A stretch of 64,000 nt of DNA from Aureimonas sp. AU22 (GTDB lineage: Bacteria > Pseudomonadota > Alphaproteobacteria > Rhizobiales > Rhizobiaceae): positions 57,113 through 121,112 of the forward strand of contig NZ_BBWJ01000049.1 in NCBI RefSeq assembly GCF_001463745.1, in the 5' to 3' direction. Shown here in pieces: positions 26,593-35,752 of this stretch; position 1 is the stretch's first letter; each line of letters opens with the position of its first letter. The translations under genes and the position numbers were made by a program. A model generated the notes under the pieces. It worked only from the letters and a program-made list of their open reading frames with translations. It was not told the DNA's origin and did not search any database.

Positions 26593-27116
26593 ATTTCACG
26601 AACCATCATGATGAAAGCCGTAGCGAACCGGACATGGGCTGCCGCAGCATTCTTGGAGTTTATTGATATGGTAACGCTGGGCCGGGAGCGGATCGCAACT
26701 GTGCAGGCCCCGTTCTTCACCTGTTGGGCATCCAGGGTCAGGCAGGGCACACCCCGGCCGTTCAGCGTACCGGCGAGGCGTGTCTGATCAACGTCGCTTA
26801 AGGTAAGGACACCGTCAAAGCCTGACGGCGAAGCAAACTGATTTTGCTCTACCGCGACGACCTTCAGAACTGCGTCGCCGACCCGCAGGCCCCCGCGCAC
26901 CGCCGCAAGGGTTGCCTGCATTTCGCTTTGAGAGCGAGCGCTTGTCCCATCGTAGACCATCGCGAGAGAAAGAGTGGCGCGTTTGGCGCCCTCCTTGAAC
27001 GAGAGCGCGCGGCCGATGACCTGCAGGTCTTGCATCGACGGATCGGCAGCCACCGCACTTCGGGTTGCAACACAGAGGCTGAGCGCGACACTCCAAACGA
27101 AAAAGCTGTGCAGCAT
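26589..27116 (-). CDS. YfiR-like (DUF4154) periplasmic protein
   Basis: A 175-residue protein with a signal peptide (LHSFFVWSVALSLCVATRSA, then VAA). The mature part has the YfiR/DUF4154 pattern: ALSFKEGAKRATLSLAMVYD, a Rossmann-like half with the GVPCLTLDAQQVKNGACTVA block, and a C-terminal RFATAFIMMVREI. In Pseudomonas YfiR is a periplasmic repressor of the diguanylate cyclase YfiN. Here the order YfiR-like, TonB receptor, GGDEF-EAL on one transcript suggests an analogous chain, which is inference. It is the first gene of the operon; its promoter lies in 27117-27340. Confidence 0.7.
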   Translation of the reverse strand: MLHSFFVWSVALSLCVATRSAVAADPSMQDLQVIGRALSFKEGAKRATLSLAMVYDGTSARSQSEMQATLAAVRGGLRVGDAVLKVVAVEQNQFASPSGFDGVLTLSDVDQTRLAGTLNGRGVPCLTLDAQQVKNGACTVAIRSRPSVTISINSKNAAAAHVRFATAFIMMVREI

Positions 27117-27344
27117 TCGACCCTAGGCTTCTACAACGCACGCCTCGAGGGCCACGAGTTTAAATCGTGCGCTATCTTACCTCTACACTCCTTACCTCCA
27201 GCTTGCGCAACACCATCCGCTGCCGACCATCGAACAAGTGCTACGACATGATCGATGACTTGGATTTGCCCGGCGAAGGCGTGCGTCCGCTTTCCTACTT
27301 ATCGAGGTGGATCCAGCTGAAAACTGTCCGTCCTCAGATTGTTC

Positions 27345-27371
27345 GTATGGGCAGCGAATGGCTGCCCATAC
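27345..27371 (-). terminator. Hairpin downstream of the chemoreceptor gene
   Basis: gtatgggcagc (27345-27355) pairs with gctgcccatac (27361-27371) over 11 bp with a 5-base loop, 38 bp past the stop of the leftward chemoreceptor gene. It lacks a clear U-run, so termination is probable rather than certain. Confidence 0.5.
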
Positions 27372-27408
27372 CAACCGACGAACGGCGATCCGCTTCGCTG
27401 CCTTATCT

Positions 27409-29397
27409 TCAGAACTCTTCCCAGCCGTCATTGGCGGGCGCGGCTTTGGCGGCAGCGCTTCCAAGGCCTGTCCTGCGAATTTGCGGCATCGGACGCACGG
27501 ACGTTTGAGCCGGCACGACCGGGCGCCTGGAGGTAGCCGAACTGGATCCCTGCGCAGTCCAGCCGGTGGAGCCCTGCGTCCCGCTGGTGACAAATCCTGC
27601 TACGAGGCCGCCGAGCTGCTCGGTCTCGTTTGACAGCGCCTGAGCTGCCGCTGTGGTTTCTTCCACCATCGCCGCGTTCTGCTGGGTCACCTTGTCCATC
27701 TGATCGGCCGCAACGGACACTTCGCGTAGCGCCACGGCCTGATCACGAGCCGAGCCCGCCATGTCGGCGATCGTCCGCGCGACGCTGCCCACCTGGCTGA
27801 CGATCGCCTCCAGGCTGAGGCCCGAAGCCGTCACTAGCTCGACGCCCGAACTGACCTGGGTGCCCGACACGGAGATCAGCGCCTTGATCTCTTTTGCCGC
27901 CTCCGCCGAGCGCTGGGCAAGGCCGCGCACCTCCTGCGCCACCACCGCAAAGCCCCGGCCCGCCTCGCCGGCGCGCGCGGCCTCGACGCCCGCGTTCAGC
28001 GCCAGAAGGTTGGTCTGGAAGGCGATCTCGTCGATCACCCCGATGATGTTGCCGATCTTCTGCGAGGACTGCTCGATCTCACTCATGGCTGCGATCGCGC
28101 GAGACACCACCTCGCCGCCCTTCTCCGCCTCGCGACACGCGATGCCGGCCGTCTGGCGAGCGGCGTCTGCCTGTACGGCCGTCTCGCCGACGCCCCGCGT
28201 CACCTGGCCGAGCGCGGCTACCGTCTCTTCAAGGCTGGCTGCCTGCTGTTCGGTGCGCTGGGAGAGGTCGCTGGCCGCGATGGTGATCTCCGACAGACCC
28301 GAACGCATCGCCCCAACAGCGCCGATCACTTGGCCGATCGTATTCTCGAGCTGCACGACGGACTGATTGAACTGGGTACGGATTGGCTCGAACTCCGCGG
28401 CCACAGGCTGGTCCATGCGCACCGTCAGGTCGCCCCTCGACAGACGAGCGAAGCCCGCCTCCACGTGATGCACGAAGGCGCTGAGGTCTTCGGCCTTGGC
28501 GCTGTCGATCGCCGACTGGCGGTCGCGCTGCTCTGCCTGCGCCCGGCGACCTGCGTCGGCTTCCGCGGACAGACGCAGCTTCTCCAACCCCGCCTGCTTG
28601 AACACCTCGACCGTGCGGGCCATTGCTCCGACTTCGTCGCCGCGCTCCGCACCGCTGACCGTCACATCGAGATCCCCCGCGGCAAGTCGGTCCATCTGCC
28701 CGCGAAGCCGCGACAGCGGATCGGTGATGCCGCGCGATGCCATGAGGCCTGCCCCGACCATGCCCAAAAGCAACCCGGCCAGCGACAGTCCGATCGTCGT
28801 GTAGATGGTCGACCAGGTTTGCGCGGTCAGCACGTCCGAGTGCGCCGCGTTGTCACTCAGCATCCGATCGCGAAGATCCTGGTAGCGCGTGGCGAACTGC
28901 GAAGCGGTCCCGTCCATGGCAGCTAGGACAGCTTTGTCCTCGTCACCGCGATTTTGGAGCCCAAGGTTGATGGCGTCACGGCCTTTGGTGGCGATCTCAT
29001 TGACGTCGGCTGTCATCTCCGCAAGAGCAGCTCCGTAAACGGGAACGCTCGCACCGATCTCTTCTAGGAACTTCCGAGTGGCTTCCATTTTCACGTCGAA
29101 ATTTGCGGAAGCGGCTTGGGCCTCGTTGCTCCGGCCGTCGTAGGCCAGGACCTTGTAGGCTGAGTAAGCCGCGTCGCTGACGTTTCTTCCGGCCCGAGCC
29201 AGCTTCACCACAGCCGGATCGTTCACGTCGACGATGGCGGCATAGTCGGCTCCGATGCGATTCATCTGGATCGCGCTGTAGGTCGACAGACCCAGCCCGA
29301 TCAGACTGACGGTCGCGATCGCGAGAATGAATTTGCGGAAGATACTGGTGTTCTGAAGCACGGTGCGTAGGCTCCCAACGCGATGACCAAACGTCAT
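27409..29397 (-). CDS. Methyl-accepting chemotaxis protein with WEEF tail
   Basis: A 662-residue chemoreceptor. Transmembrane helix 1 is near 22-44 ([20 protein letters not shown]). A periplasmic four-helix-bundle sensor covers about 45-190. Transmembrane helix 2 is near 193-215 ([20 protein letters not shown]). HAMP follows ([20 protein letters not shown]), then a second HAMP-like segment near 310-360. The signalling domain has the hairpin tip [20 protein letters not shown]. The C-terminus NDGWEEF is the aromatic-acidic pentapeptide that tethers CheR/CheB methylation enzymes in alphaproteobacteria. Polar membrane location; ligand unknown. No other chemotaxis genes are adjacent. Confidence 0.92.
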   Translation of the reverse strand: MTFGHRVGSLRTVLQNTSIFRKFILAIATVSLIGLGLSTYSAIQMNRIGADYAAIVDVNDPAVVKLARAGRNVSDAAYSAYKVLAYDGRSNEAQAASANFDVKMEATRKFLEEIGASVPVYGAALAEMTADVNEIATKGRDAINLGLQNRGDEDKAVLAAMDGTASQFATRYQDLRDRMLSDNAAHSDVLTAQTWSTIYTTIGLSLAGLLLGMVGAGLMASRGITDPLSRLRGQMDRLAAGDLDVTVSGAERGDEVGAMARTVEVFKQAGLEKLRLSAEADAGRRAQAEQRDRQSAIDSAKAEDLSAFVHHVEAGFARLSRGDLTVRMDQPVAAEFEPIRTQFNQSVVQLENTIGQVIGAVGAMRSGLSEITIAASDLSQRTEQQAASLEETVAALGQVTRGVGETAVQADAARQTAGIACREAEKGGEVVSRAIAAMSEIEQSSQKIGNIIGVIDEIAFQTNLLALNAGVEAARAGEAGRGFAVVAQEVRGLAQRSAEAAKEIKALISVSGTQVSSGVELVTASGLSLEAIVSQVGSVARTIADMAGSARDQAVALREVSVAADQMDKVTQQNAAMVEETTAAAQALSNETEQLGGLVAGFVTSGTQGSTGWTAQGSSSATSRRPVVPAQTSVRPMPQIRRTGLGSAAAKAAPANDGWEEF

Positions 29398-29815
29398 CGT
29401 GAACGGGTTAGCCGCGACACATTTACCGAACGATAATTTATCGCGTCATGAGGTTCGTTACGTAATCCCAGACCGACGATCTCGGACGGCAAATTGCCGC
29501 ACGGTTTTCGATGGGCTGCGAAACGTCTGTCACCTTGGGTCGATCCCCGTGAGCGAACGTAAGCTATGCGGAAACCGACCCTGACAACCAACGGAAGCGG
29601 TCCATCCGTTTCCGACCCACGCGAGTCTTTGACGGGCCTCGTATCGCCGCCCGGGAACGCACTTCCACCTGGTTCCCAACCAGTTATGCCCCCCCAAGTG
29701 GGATCACAGATTTTCTGGAAACCAACACGGAGATGACCACCAATCGGCAAGCCTGTGCGATGGCGATGAGTGCTCGTTCCGTCTCAGAACTGAACCGTGA
29801 GGGCACCCACGCAGA
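29398..29815. other. Non-coding stretch with one copy of the interspersed repeat
   Basis: It holds the chemoreceptor promoter region and the repeat copy at 29591-29618. The nearby segments tgaacgggttagc and tcacggggatcgaccc also look non-coding. No gene is supported. Confidence 0.5.
29591..29618. repeat. Interspersed intergenic repeat, copy 2
   Basis: It begins acggaagcggtccatccg and ends tttccgaccc; 26 of 28 positions match 9493-9520. Same orientation as the other copies. Confidence 0.6.
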
Positions 29816-31756
29816 TTAGCAAAAAACGGCATCGAAAAAAGTCGAGGTGTCAGCTGATGTCGGGGCTTGCGTCTGATGTGCTTCACGCGCCAAGCGTTCC
29901 AGAGCCGCTGCTTGCGTGAGGGGGCGATCGAACAGGTAGCCTTGGCCCAGTCCGCAGCCCGCTTCGGCCACGAAGACGCGATGGTCTGCCGTCTCGATCC
30001 CTTCAGCAACTACGCCCAGCCGAAGGCGACGCGCTAGGGCGCAGACCGCGGCGATGATGGCTGAGCTGTTCTCGTTGACGCGGCAGCTCTCCACGAACGA
30101 GCGATCGATCTTGAGCTTGTCGAAAGGAAAGCGCTGGAGGTAGCTGAGCGACGCGTAGCCGGTTCCGAAGTCGTCGAGGGCGATCCGGCATCCAAGATCT
30201 CGGAGCGCTTGCAGCGTCCGGATCGCGATTGCATCGTTGTCGACCAGCGCCGTTTCGGTGATCTCGATCTCGAGCCGTCGAGGCGGAACGCCGTGCTCTG
30301 CCAATGTGGCCGAGATAAAGGGAACAAGGTCAGCATCGGTCAGTTGACGGGCCGATATGTTCACCGCGATGAAGACGTCCTCGGACCACAGGCGTGCGGA
30401 TCTAATCGCCTCCCAAAGAACCCAGCGACCCAAGTCCAGGATGAGACCACTCTCCTCGGCCAAGGGGATAAACCGAGATGGCGGCACGGAGCCGAGTTCC
30501 GGATGATCCCATCGCACGAGGGCCTCGAAGCCTAGGGTCCTATCAGCCTGAAGGTCGACTATAGGTTGGAACTGGAGATGATGTTCGCCGCGTTCCACGG
30601 CACCTCGCAGATCGTTCTGCAGGCGGTGACGGTCGAGAAAGGCCTGCTTCATTTCAAGTTGGAATTCGGTTGCCCGGCCGCGACCTGCGACCTTTGCCGC
30701 ATAGAGAGCAAGATCGGCATCCTTCAACAGGGCGTCCGACGACTGTACCGGCTCGCCTGCGTCGGAGGCACGCAGACCCAGCGTAACACCGACCGGGACA
30801 TCGCGCCCCTGGAGGGAGATCGGCTGCCGCATGAGGGCTAAAATGCGCTCGCAGGCCGCCCGGCTCCGTCGCTGCGTGTCATCCCCCTCGTAGAGGACCG
30901 CGAACTCGTCACCGCCGATGCGTGCCACCAGCGCTGCATCGGGAGCGGCTCCGGTCAGGCGACGCGAGACATAGCCCAGCACCGCATCGCCGACGTCGTG
31001 CCCATACGTATCGTTCAACGTCTTGAAGTGATCGACGTCGATAAGAACCACGGCGCAACCACGGTCCGCCGCAAGGCGGTCGAGACGCAAGCCGAACTCC
31101 AGGCGGTTCGCCAGACCCGTCAACGCATCGGTGCGCACAGTGCGGTCGAGACGACGGTTCTGCCTTAGAACGAAGATGACCAGAGCAGCACCGAACAGGA
31201 CCAGCATGAGCGTTACTGCGCACAGGCTGGCGAAGACGAAGCGCAGATGCGTTTGCGTTCGGGCCACCTCGTCGCCGGCCAGGGCATGGCTGCGGGACGT
31301 CATGCGCGCCAACGGCTGCACGAGCGGATCGAGGGTAGCGAGGGCGTGTGCTGCAGCGTCTGAACCTGGCATCCGTTCGAGCAGCGGCTCTATCTGTCGG
31401 ATCGCTTCGGCAAGGCGCGGGATAAACTCGCTTCGCATTTCCGCGATCGGGAAGGTTACGCTGTCCAGAAGGGTCGTGCGGTTCTTCAAAATGGCGGCGC
31501 GCAACTCCAGTTCGTCAAGATCATTCGCGCTGTCGGCTCTAGCGAAGGCCAGTTGCAGCCGGAGGAGCTCCGAAAGCGTCTGCGCTGCATCGAAGGTTCG
31601 ATTGTAACGCGACGCCTCATCGATGCGATGCTGATAGGCGGCGGCCAGAACGGAGACCGCGACGGCGGTGACGGCGAGTAGCGCCGTTACCGCGATGAGG
31701 CCGAACCGCAGCCGATGGAAGCTGCGCGGCAGCGTCAACTTCCCCTGGTGGATCAT
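29816..31756 (-). CDS. Membrane GGDEF-EAL cyclic-di-GMP enzyme
   Basis: A 646-residue protein. Transmembrane helix 1 is near 18-42 and helix 2 near 170-195 (FVFASLCAVTLMLVLFGAAL), enclosing a periplasmic helical sensor of about 125 residues. The GGDEF domain (about 210-365) has ARIGGDEFAVLY intact. The EAL domain (about 375-620) has FEALVRW, VNISARQL, LDDFGTGYASL and EGIE. Catalytic residues for both cyclase and phosphodiesterase look present; which dominates cannot be told. Its start overlaps by four bases the stop of the molybdopterin-fold protein gene (31753-32253), so the exported protein may supply the periplasmic input. Confidence 0.9.
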   Translation of the reverse strand: MIHQGKLTLPRSFHRLRFGLIAVTALLAVTAVAVSVLAAAYQHRIDEASRYNRTFDAAQTLSELLRLQLAFARADSANDLDELELRAAILKNRTTLLDSVTFPIAEMRSEFIPRLAEAIRQIEPLLERMPGSDAAAHALATLDPLVQPLARMTSRSHALAGDEVARTQTHLRFVFASLCAVTLMLVLFGAALVIFVLRQNRRLDRTVRTDALTGLANRLEFGLRLDRLAADRGCAVVLIDVDHFKTLNDTYGHDVGDAVLGYVSRRLTGAAPDAALVARIGGDEFAVLYEGDDTQRRSRAACERILALMRQPISLQGRDVPVGVTLGLRASDAGEPVQSSDALLKDADLALYAAKVAGRGRATEFQLEMKQAFLDRHRLQNDLRGAVERGEHHLQFQPIVDLQADRTLGFEALVRWDHPELGSVPPSRFIPLAEESGLILDLGRWVLWEAIRSARLWSEDVFIAVNISARQLTDADLVPFISATLAEHGVPPRRLEIEITETALVDNDAIAIRTLQALRDLGCRIALDDFGTGYASLSYLQRFPFDKLKIDRSFVESCRVNENSSAIIAAVCALARRLRLGVVAEGIETADHRVFVAEAGCGLGQGYLFDRPLTQAAALERLAREAHQTQAPTSADTSTFFDAVFC

Positions 31757-32253
31757 GACGCCACGACGATCTCGGTAAGTTGCCAGACGGCACGGCTGTA
31801 ATAAACCTGGTGCTGCGTGTCCGGTCGCTGATCGAAGGGGAAGACCAGAAACACCGGTCCCTTGTCGCTAACCGGCATGGGGACCCCGTTCTGCCGGGTT
31901 GCGAACAAGCCGTCGCCCATAACGATATCGCCGGCCTTCGCCTCTACCACATAGTCGTTGAGCGCGATGAGTTGCAGGTTCTCACCACGTGCGCCGACCG
32001 CTGCGAAGAGATCACGGGCAGCGACGCCTGAGAACTCTACAGGAACGTCGTGCCAGGGGGTCGTGGTGACGAAGCGGGTCTGTGGAAGGGCATCGAACGC
32101 TGCGGCGTCGTACGAGACTTGACCTTCACTACCAGCATCGCCGATCGCTCCCCTGACATGCAGCAAAGCCCTTGCCGCCGTAGCGTGTAAGGGAGTCAGG
32201 AGAACCGCAGGTAACGCGGCAAGAACTCTGACGACTTGTCGGCGACTCAGCAT
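31753..32253 (-). CDS. Exported molybdopterin-oxidoreductase-fold protein
   Basis: A 166-residue protein from ATG 32253. The N-terminus MLSRRQVVRVLAALPAVLLT ending near ATAARA is a signal peptide with a twin-Arg-like start. The mature part resembles the small sulfite-oxidase-fold (oxidoreductase molybdopterin-binding) domain: FDALPQTRFVTTTPWHDVPV, VEFSGVAARDLFAAVGARG and GPVFLVFPFDQRP. It lacks the cofactor-binding Cys of true sulfite oxidases, so it is probably a ligand-binding or structural relative. Such genes often stand directly before GGDEF/EAL genes, as here (ATGA overlap), suggesting a periplasmic sensor partner; this is inference. Confidence 0.75.
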   Translation of the reverse strand: MLSRRQVVRVLAALPAVLLTPLHATAARALLHVRGAIGDAGSEGQVSYDAAAFDALPQTRFVTTTPWHDVPVEFSGVAARDLFAAVGARGENLQLIALNDYVVEAKAGDIVMGDGLFATRQNGVPMPVSDKGPVFLVFPFDQRPDTQHQVYYSRAVWQLTEIVVAS

Positions 32254-32700
32254 GGCGAACTCCAAAAGCGAAGACGCCGACCAGTAATCCACACTCATTA
32301 ACTCAATACTTAACACTCTCACCGGCTGTCGAAGGTCTACCCTGCTGATAATCATGATTGATTACCACTCAACCGCGGCGATAGCTGTGACGATCGTTAA
32401 GCGTTTAACTCTGCGCTAAAGATAACCAATTGGCTTGCAGACACAAGTGAAACTGGGTGGGAATGTCAGCTAACATGACCTATTGGTGAAAAGTGGGCCG
32501 GCAGCTACACCGACAAGCCGATCGTCGTCAAGAAAGCGGACGCTTATAAGTGTTCTAACAGTTATCGATCCATTTCACAGTCACTGGCGCAAGACGTTCT
32601 GCTTCTCGAAGGCTGACCATCAACGACCGCGCGTTGGCACTGCTACATACTGCTCCATCAGTTTCTTTCTCCGGTTTCAAGGACAGCGCAGCCTCACGCC
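32254..32700. other. Non-coding stretch at the left edge of the accessory island
   Basis: It is distinctly more AT-rich than its surroundings around 32275-32470. It contains a 10-bp palindrome aatcatgatt at 32350-32359 within gataatcatgattgatta, likely part of the promoter/operator of the leftward operon. No tRNA gene or attachment-site repeat was found near the integrase. Confidence 0.45.
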
Positions 32701-33825
32701 TCACGGGCCATCCATTTTCAGATGACTCTCGTTCTCCGACGTCTCTTCCAAGACTATCCGGTAGGTTGCCTTCGCCTCGCGCTCGTTCATCACCTGACGC
32801 ACACGAGCTACCTCGGATGGATCCGCTACTGGTAGCGTAAAGGGCCTTTTGGCTTTGCCGTTTTTAGAAGGACGAGCGTAATGTGTGGAAGCTGTCGCGT
32901 CCGTCGCATGCCCAAGCAAGGCAGCGAGCTCCTCGCGCGAGCAAACGCCGCTGAGGCGAGCGTCCTTTGCCGCCGCTGCAAACATATGCCTGGTCGTGTA
33001 GAAACAGGGGAGCTGGCTCCGACGCGGCCATAGCTTTGATGTGATTTCGTGTAATTTGTCCCGCCACATCTTGTAAAGCGCCTCCCACTTGCGCGCTCGC
33101 TCGTCCGGATCGCGGGGTAAAAGCTGATCGAGATGCGTCATCCATGCGGCGATGACGTCCACCTCGGAACAAGCCTGCTGCCAAATCAAGGTTCGGGTTG
33201 GTCCATGCGCGCGGCCGTTGCTATTTTTCCCGTTGACGACTGTCAGACGACGTTCTCCCGAAACAGGCTCGATCGTCAGATGCGCGTCTCTCCATTCGGA
33301 TGGGCGAAGCCCGGTATACAAACCCGCTGCAAGAAGAAGGCCGATCGACCGAACATGCCGGCTTCGGCTCAAGGCTAGAGTTGCCATGAGCCGATCCCAA
33401 TCGCCTGGAGAGACGGTCTTTGCCTTCTTGGCAGAGGTCCGCCTCGGAAGAGGCTTGGAGCAAACTCGATCTCCTGTCGAACCCGTCGAAAATGGAGACC
33501 GTGAGGCCAACAACAGACTAAGGGCGTGCAGACTGTCCTCTCGTTCTCCATAAGTGAACGCTTCATCCCGGAGCCGCTCGCCAATCATGAAGGTAGAGGC
33601 GCTGCGATACTGGCGAAACGTCGCGGCATCCAGGTCATGCCGTCGCCCGATGAGCCAGTGAGCGTAGGTTGTGGCGTCCAAGCGATTATAAGGGTTTTGG
33701 ACACCAAACTGCACCCATAGACGATCATAGCATTTCCGATAGCTTGCCTCCGTTGACGCGCTCCGAGTTGGTTCAGACACGGACGAAGCTGCCGCGAAAG
33801 GAGCGGTGCGCCTGTCCCCCGTCAC
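32701..33825 (-). CDS. Tyrosine recombinase / integrase-like protein
   Basis: A 374-residue protein starting at GTG. An N-terminal SAM-like core-binding domain covers about 20-105, and the catalytic domain about 130-370. Visible catalytic blocks are box I GLYTGLRPSEW with Arg, TTRHMF with the second Arg, LLGHATDATASTHY with the His and the terminal Tyr nucleophile. In the usual HxxR motif the first His is replaced by Tyr (FYTTRH), a tolerated change in some families. Its position at the left edge of the defence cluster marks it as the probable mobility gene of the island, or a relic of its arrival. No target tRNA lies beside it. Confidence 0.82.
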   Translation of the reverse strand: MTGDRRTAPFAAASSVSEPTRSASTEASYRKCYDRLWVQFGVQNPYNRLDATTYAHWLIGRRHDLDAATFRQYRSASTFMIGERLRDEAFTYGEREDSLHALSLLLASRSPFSTGSTGDRVCSKPLPRRTSAKKAKTVSPGDWDRLMATLALSRSRHVRSIGLLLAAGLYTGLRPSEWRDAHLTIEPVSGERRLTVVNGKNSNGRAHGPTRTLIWQQACSEVDVIAAWMTHLDQLLPRDPDERARKWEALYKMWRDKLHEITSKLWPRRSQLPCFYTTRHMFAAAAKDARLSGVCSREELAALLGHATDATASTHYARPSKNGKAKRPFTLPVADPSEVARVRQVMNEREAKATYRIVLEETSENESHLKMDGP

Positions 33826-34040
33826 AGCGCAACCTCGATCTGCCAGTGCCCACTTTCATCCTGTCGGGTGCGCCAAAAATTACACCACTCCGGTACAGAA
33901 CTGCGAACTCTCGTTCGAGCTTGACACGGTGCCTGAGTGGAATAATCGGGCACGAACGCCAATCAATTGCGGGTGCCGACGCCAAGACCGAATCAACTTC
34001 AGTCAAACACGATCACCGCGCTACGACCCAAACTCGAGGC

Positions 34041-34400
34041 TTACCGGTGCGCAAGATGATCCAATACCCGCCGCGCTTCGTGGAGGGACTGGGGCGTGAA
34101 CCGTGTAAGCGCGTTCCCAACTTTCAAGCCGGCGACGTTGAGGTTTGAATTACGCGGTCTGTCTGGGGGATAGAATTCCTGCGGCAGGTCGCTCAGCTCG
34201 TTCGGATTAGCTACGCTAGCCGGCACCCAGATCGGTAGTTTACTCGCAGTCGACATGTCTATGGCGAATGGCGTTCCAGTCGGCGTTACGAAGGTTGCGA
34301 TGTATAGCGTCCCTTGCGGCTTATCGGGATGGCGTCGAAATCTCGCGTCGGCCTCGCCGACCAAGGCATCGCACGTGGGGTTCTTGATGGTGTTCGCCAT
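34041..34400 (-). CDS. Unknown protein, last gene of the defence operon
   Basis: A 119-residue protein beginning MANTIKNPTCDALVGEADAR. It has a beta-rich centre (LYIATFVTPTGTPFAIDMS) and an acidic/proline loop (LSDLPQEFYPPDRPRN). It starts 17 bp after the mcrC stop in the same direction, so it is probably co-transcribed. No motif is recognised and no membrane segment is seen. It could be a target-recognition or regulatory accessory of the McrBC module, but nothing in the sequence proves it. Confidence 0.5.
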   Translation of the reverse strand: MANTIKNPTCDALVGEADARFRRHPDKPQGTLYIATFVTPTGTPFAIDMSTASKLPIWVPASVANPNELSDLPQEFYPPDRPRNSNLNVAGLKVGNALTRFTPQSLHEARRVLDHLAHR

Positions 34401-34417
34401 GGACTTGTACTGCAGAG

Positions 34418-35752
34418 TTATCGGGGAGGTTGCATCAGGGTACCGAGCAGACTAGACAGCTGACGGCCCGTATCATCGCGAGCGACGTCGACCGTGCCGA
34501 CACTGATGGTCCGTTCGGTCCCATCGGAGATCAGATAGGTCGCGAGCGCCGCAGCGGCTTCGCCACCGCAACGCTCGTGCCAAGGGTAGAGCAGAAGGAT
34601 CGGGGCTCCATAGAGGCCCGCATAGGCCATCATCTGATAGATGTCCGCCTGTGATATGCCGCGCCTGGCGTCGTTCGCAGGGTGGCTCAGACGCTTCCAT
34701 TTGGTGTCGATAACGATGCGGGCGACACCGTTCCGTCGCAACAAGAGGTCCGGCTTCGTTGCGAAACGCGACTTTCCGTTGCCAATTTCGGTGACGCAGT
34801 GGCGCAGGCCTCCTTGTACCGCCATCTCCCAATTTGCGGGCAGAACGCGAGCCAGCCGCCGTGCCACGTAAACCTCGAAGAGGTCGTTCATATCGAACAG
34901 CAGTGCGGTGCCTTTGGCTTGGCCCGATCCCGTCGTTTGCCAGAGACGCGCGAGAAGCAGGCGCGCAAGCTCGACGAGGTTTCTCCACCGCATATTCGAG
35001 CGGTCGAACCGGAGCATTTGCCACGGCAACAGAGCAACAGGCAGAGCGGATACGTCGGCGTAGGCGAAGGCCAGTTCGGAGAGAAGGCGCTGGGTCTCGT
35101 GCCTTTGCGCAAGTGGCCGCAACGCACGCACGGTAGCGGCCATGATCTGGTTCAACGCAATATCCGGCGAGAGCTCATCGAAGGCGCAGGCGATACGCTG
35201 TGGCGTCGCCGCCAGACTCGAGAACTGGCGGATCACGTTGAGCTTGCCGCGGAGCGACGCTCGAACCTCTTCATGACGCAGGTAGGATCGCGGCAGGCCC
35301 CCACGCACCTGTTCGGTGAGCCTGGCCGCGAACAAGCGGATCAAGATGTCGAGCAGCGTTTCGTCCTGCGATCCATGCTGCGCGGTGTCCCCTGCGAGGA
35401 TGTCGATATCGAGCGCGATACCAAGCATATGGACGAGGCGTGCCCGGACGGCAGCATCGTTCGCCAAATGATCGATCTTCGGCAGAATCTCGAGTGAACA
35501 TCCCGCTGCCGCAACCTGTCCAACGTAGCTAGTTGCCCGAAGATGGTAGCGACCGTGCTCTAGAACGTTCCGATCCGATTGGCCGTCATGGGAATCGAAG
35601 GGCAGGTTTCGGTTCTGCCAATCGTCCTTGCATCCCTTTATCCCTACCGCCCGCACGGCCGAGATCAGGGCCTCGGCATGGATCGGAGAGATTGAGTCGT
35701 CGATGGATCCGAGAGGACGCGACTCCCATTCACGCATTCTGTAGTGCTTCAT
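34418..35752 (-). CDS. mcrC: McrC-type nuclease subunit of a type IV restriction system
   Basis: A 444-residue protein from ATG 35752. The N-terminal half covers about 1-300 (RATSYVGQVAAAGCSLEILP, KIDHLANDAAVRARLVHML), matching the McrC strand pattern that contacts the McrB hexamer. The PD-(D/E)XK nuclease core is near 345-385: RFATKPDLLLRRNGVARIVI then DTKWKRL, giving Asp, Asp and Lys in the D...DxK order. McrC cuts DNA when bound to GTP-hydrolysing McrB translocating from modified sites. The start overlaps the mcrB stop by four bases (ATGA), so the subunits are coupled. Confidence 0.9.
   Translation of the reverse strand: MKHYRMREWESRPLGSIDDSISPIHAEALISAVRAVGIKGCKDDWQNRNLPFDSHDGQSDRNVLEHGRYHLRATSYVGQVAAAGCSLEILPKIDHLANDAAVRARLVHMLGIALDIDILAGDTAQHGSQDETLLDILIRLFAARLTEQVRGGLPRSYLRHEEVRASLRGKLNVIRQFSSLAATPQRIACAFDELSPDIALNQIMAATVRALRPLAQRHETQRLLSELAFAYADVSALPVALLPWQMLRFDRSNMRWRNLVELARLLLARLWQTTGSGQAKGTALLFDMNDLFEVYVARRLARVLPANWEMAVQGGLRHCVTEIGNGKSRFATKPDLLLRRNGVARIVIDTKWKRLSHPANDARRGISQADIYQMMAYAGLYGAPILLLYPWHERCGGEAAAALATYLISDGTERTISVGTVDVARDDTGRQLSSLLGTLMQPPR

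Noticed and set aside
22118..32253. Prophage or transposon origin of the signalling cluster
   Set aside because: Genes are full-length, typical of chromosomal signalling operons, with no phage structural genes, transposases or terminal repeats around them.
32341..32364. Fur/Irr-like box gataatcatgattgatta
   Set aside because: Only a 10-bp palindrome is present; the 19-bp Fur consensus is not matched well, and no iron gene is adjacent, so it was mentioned only as a possible operator.
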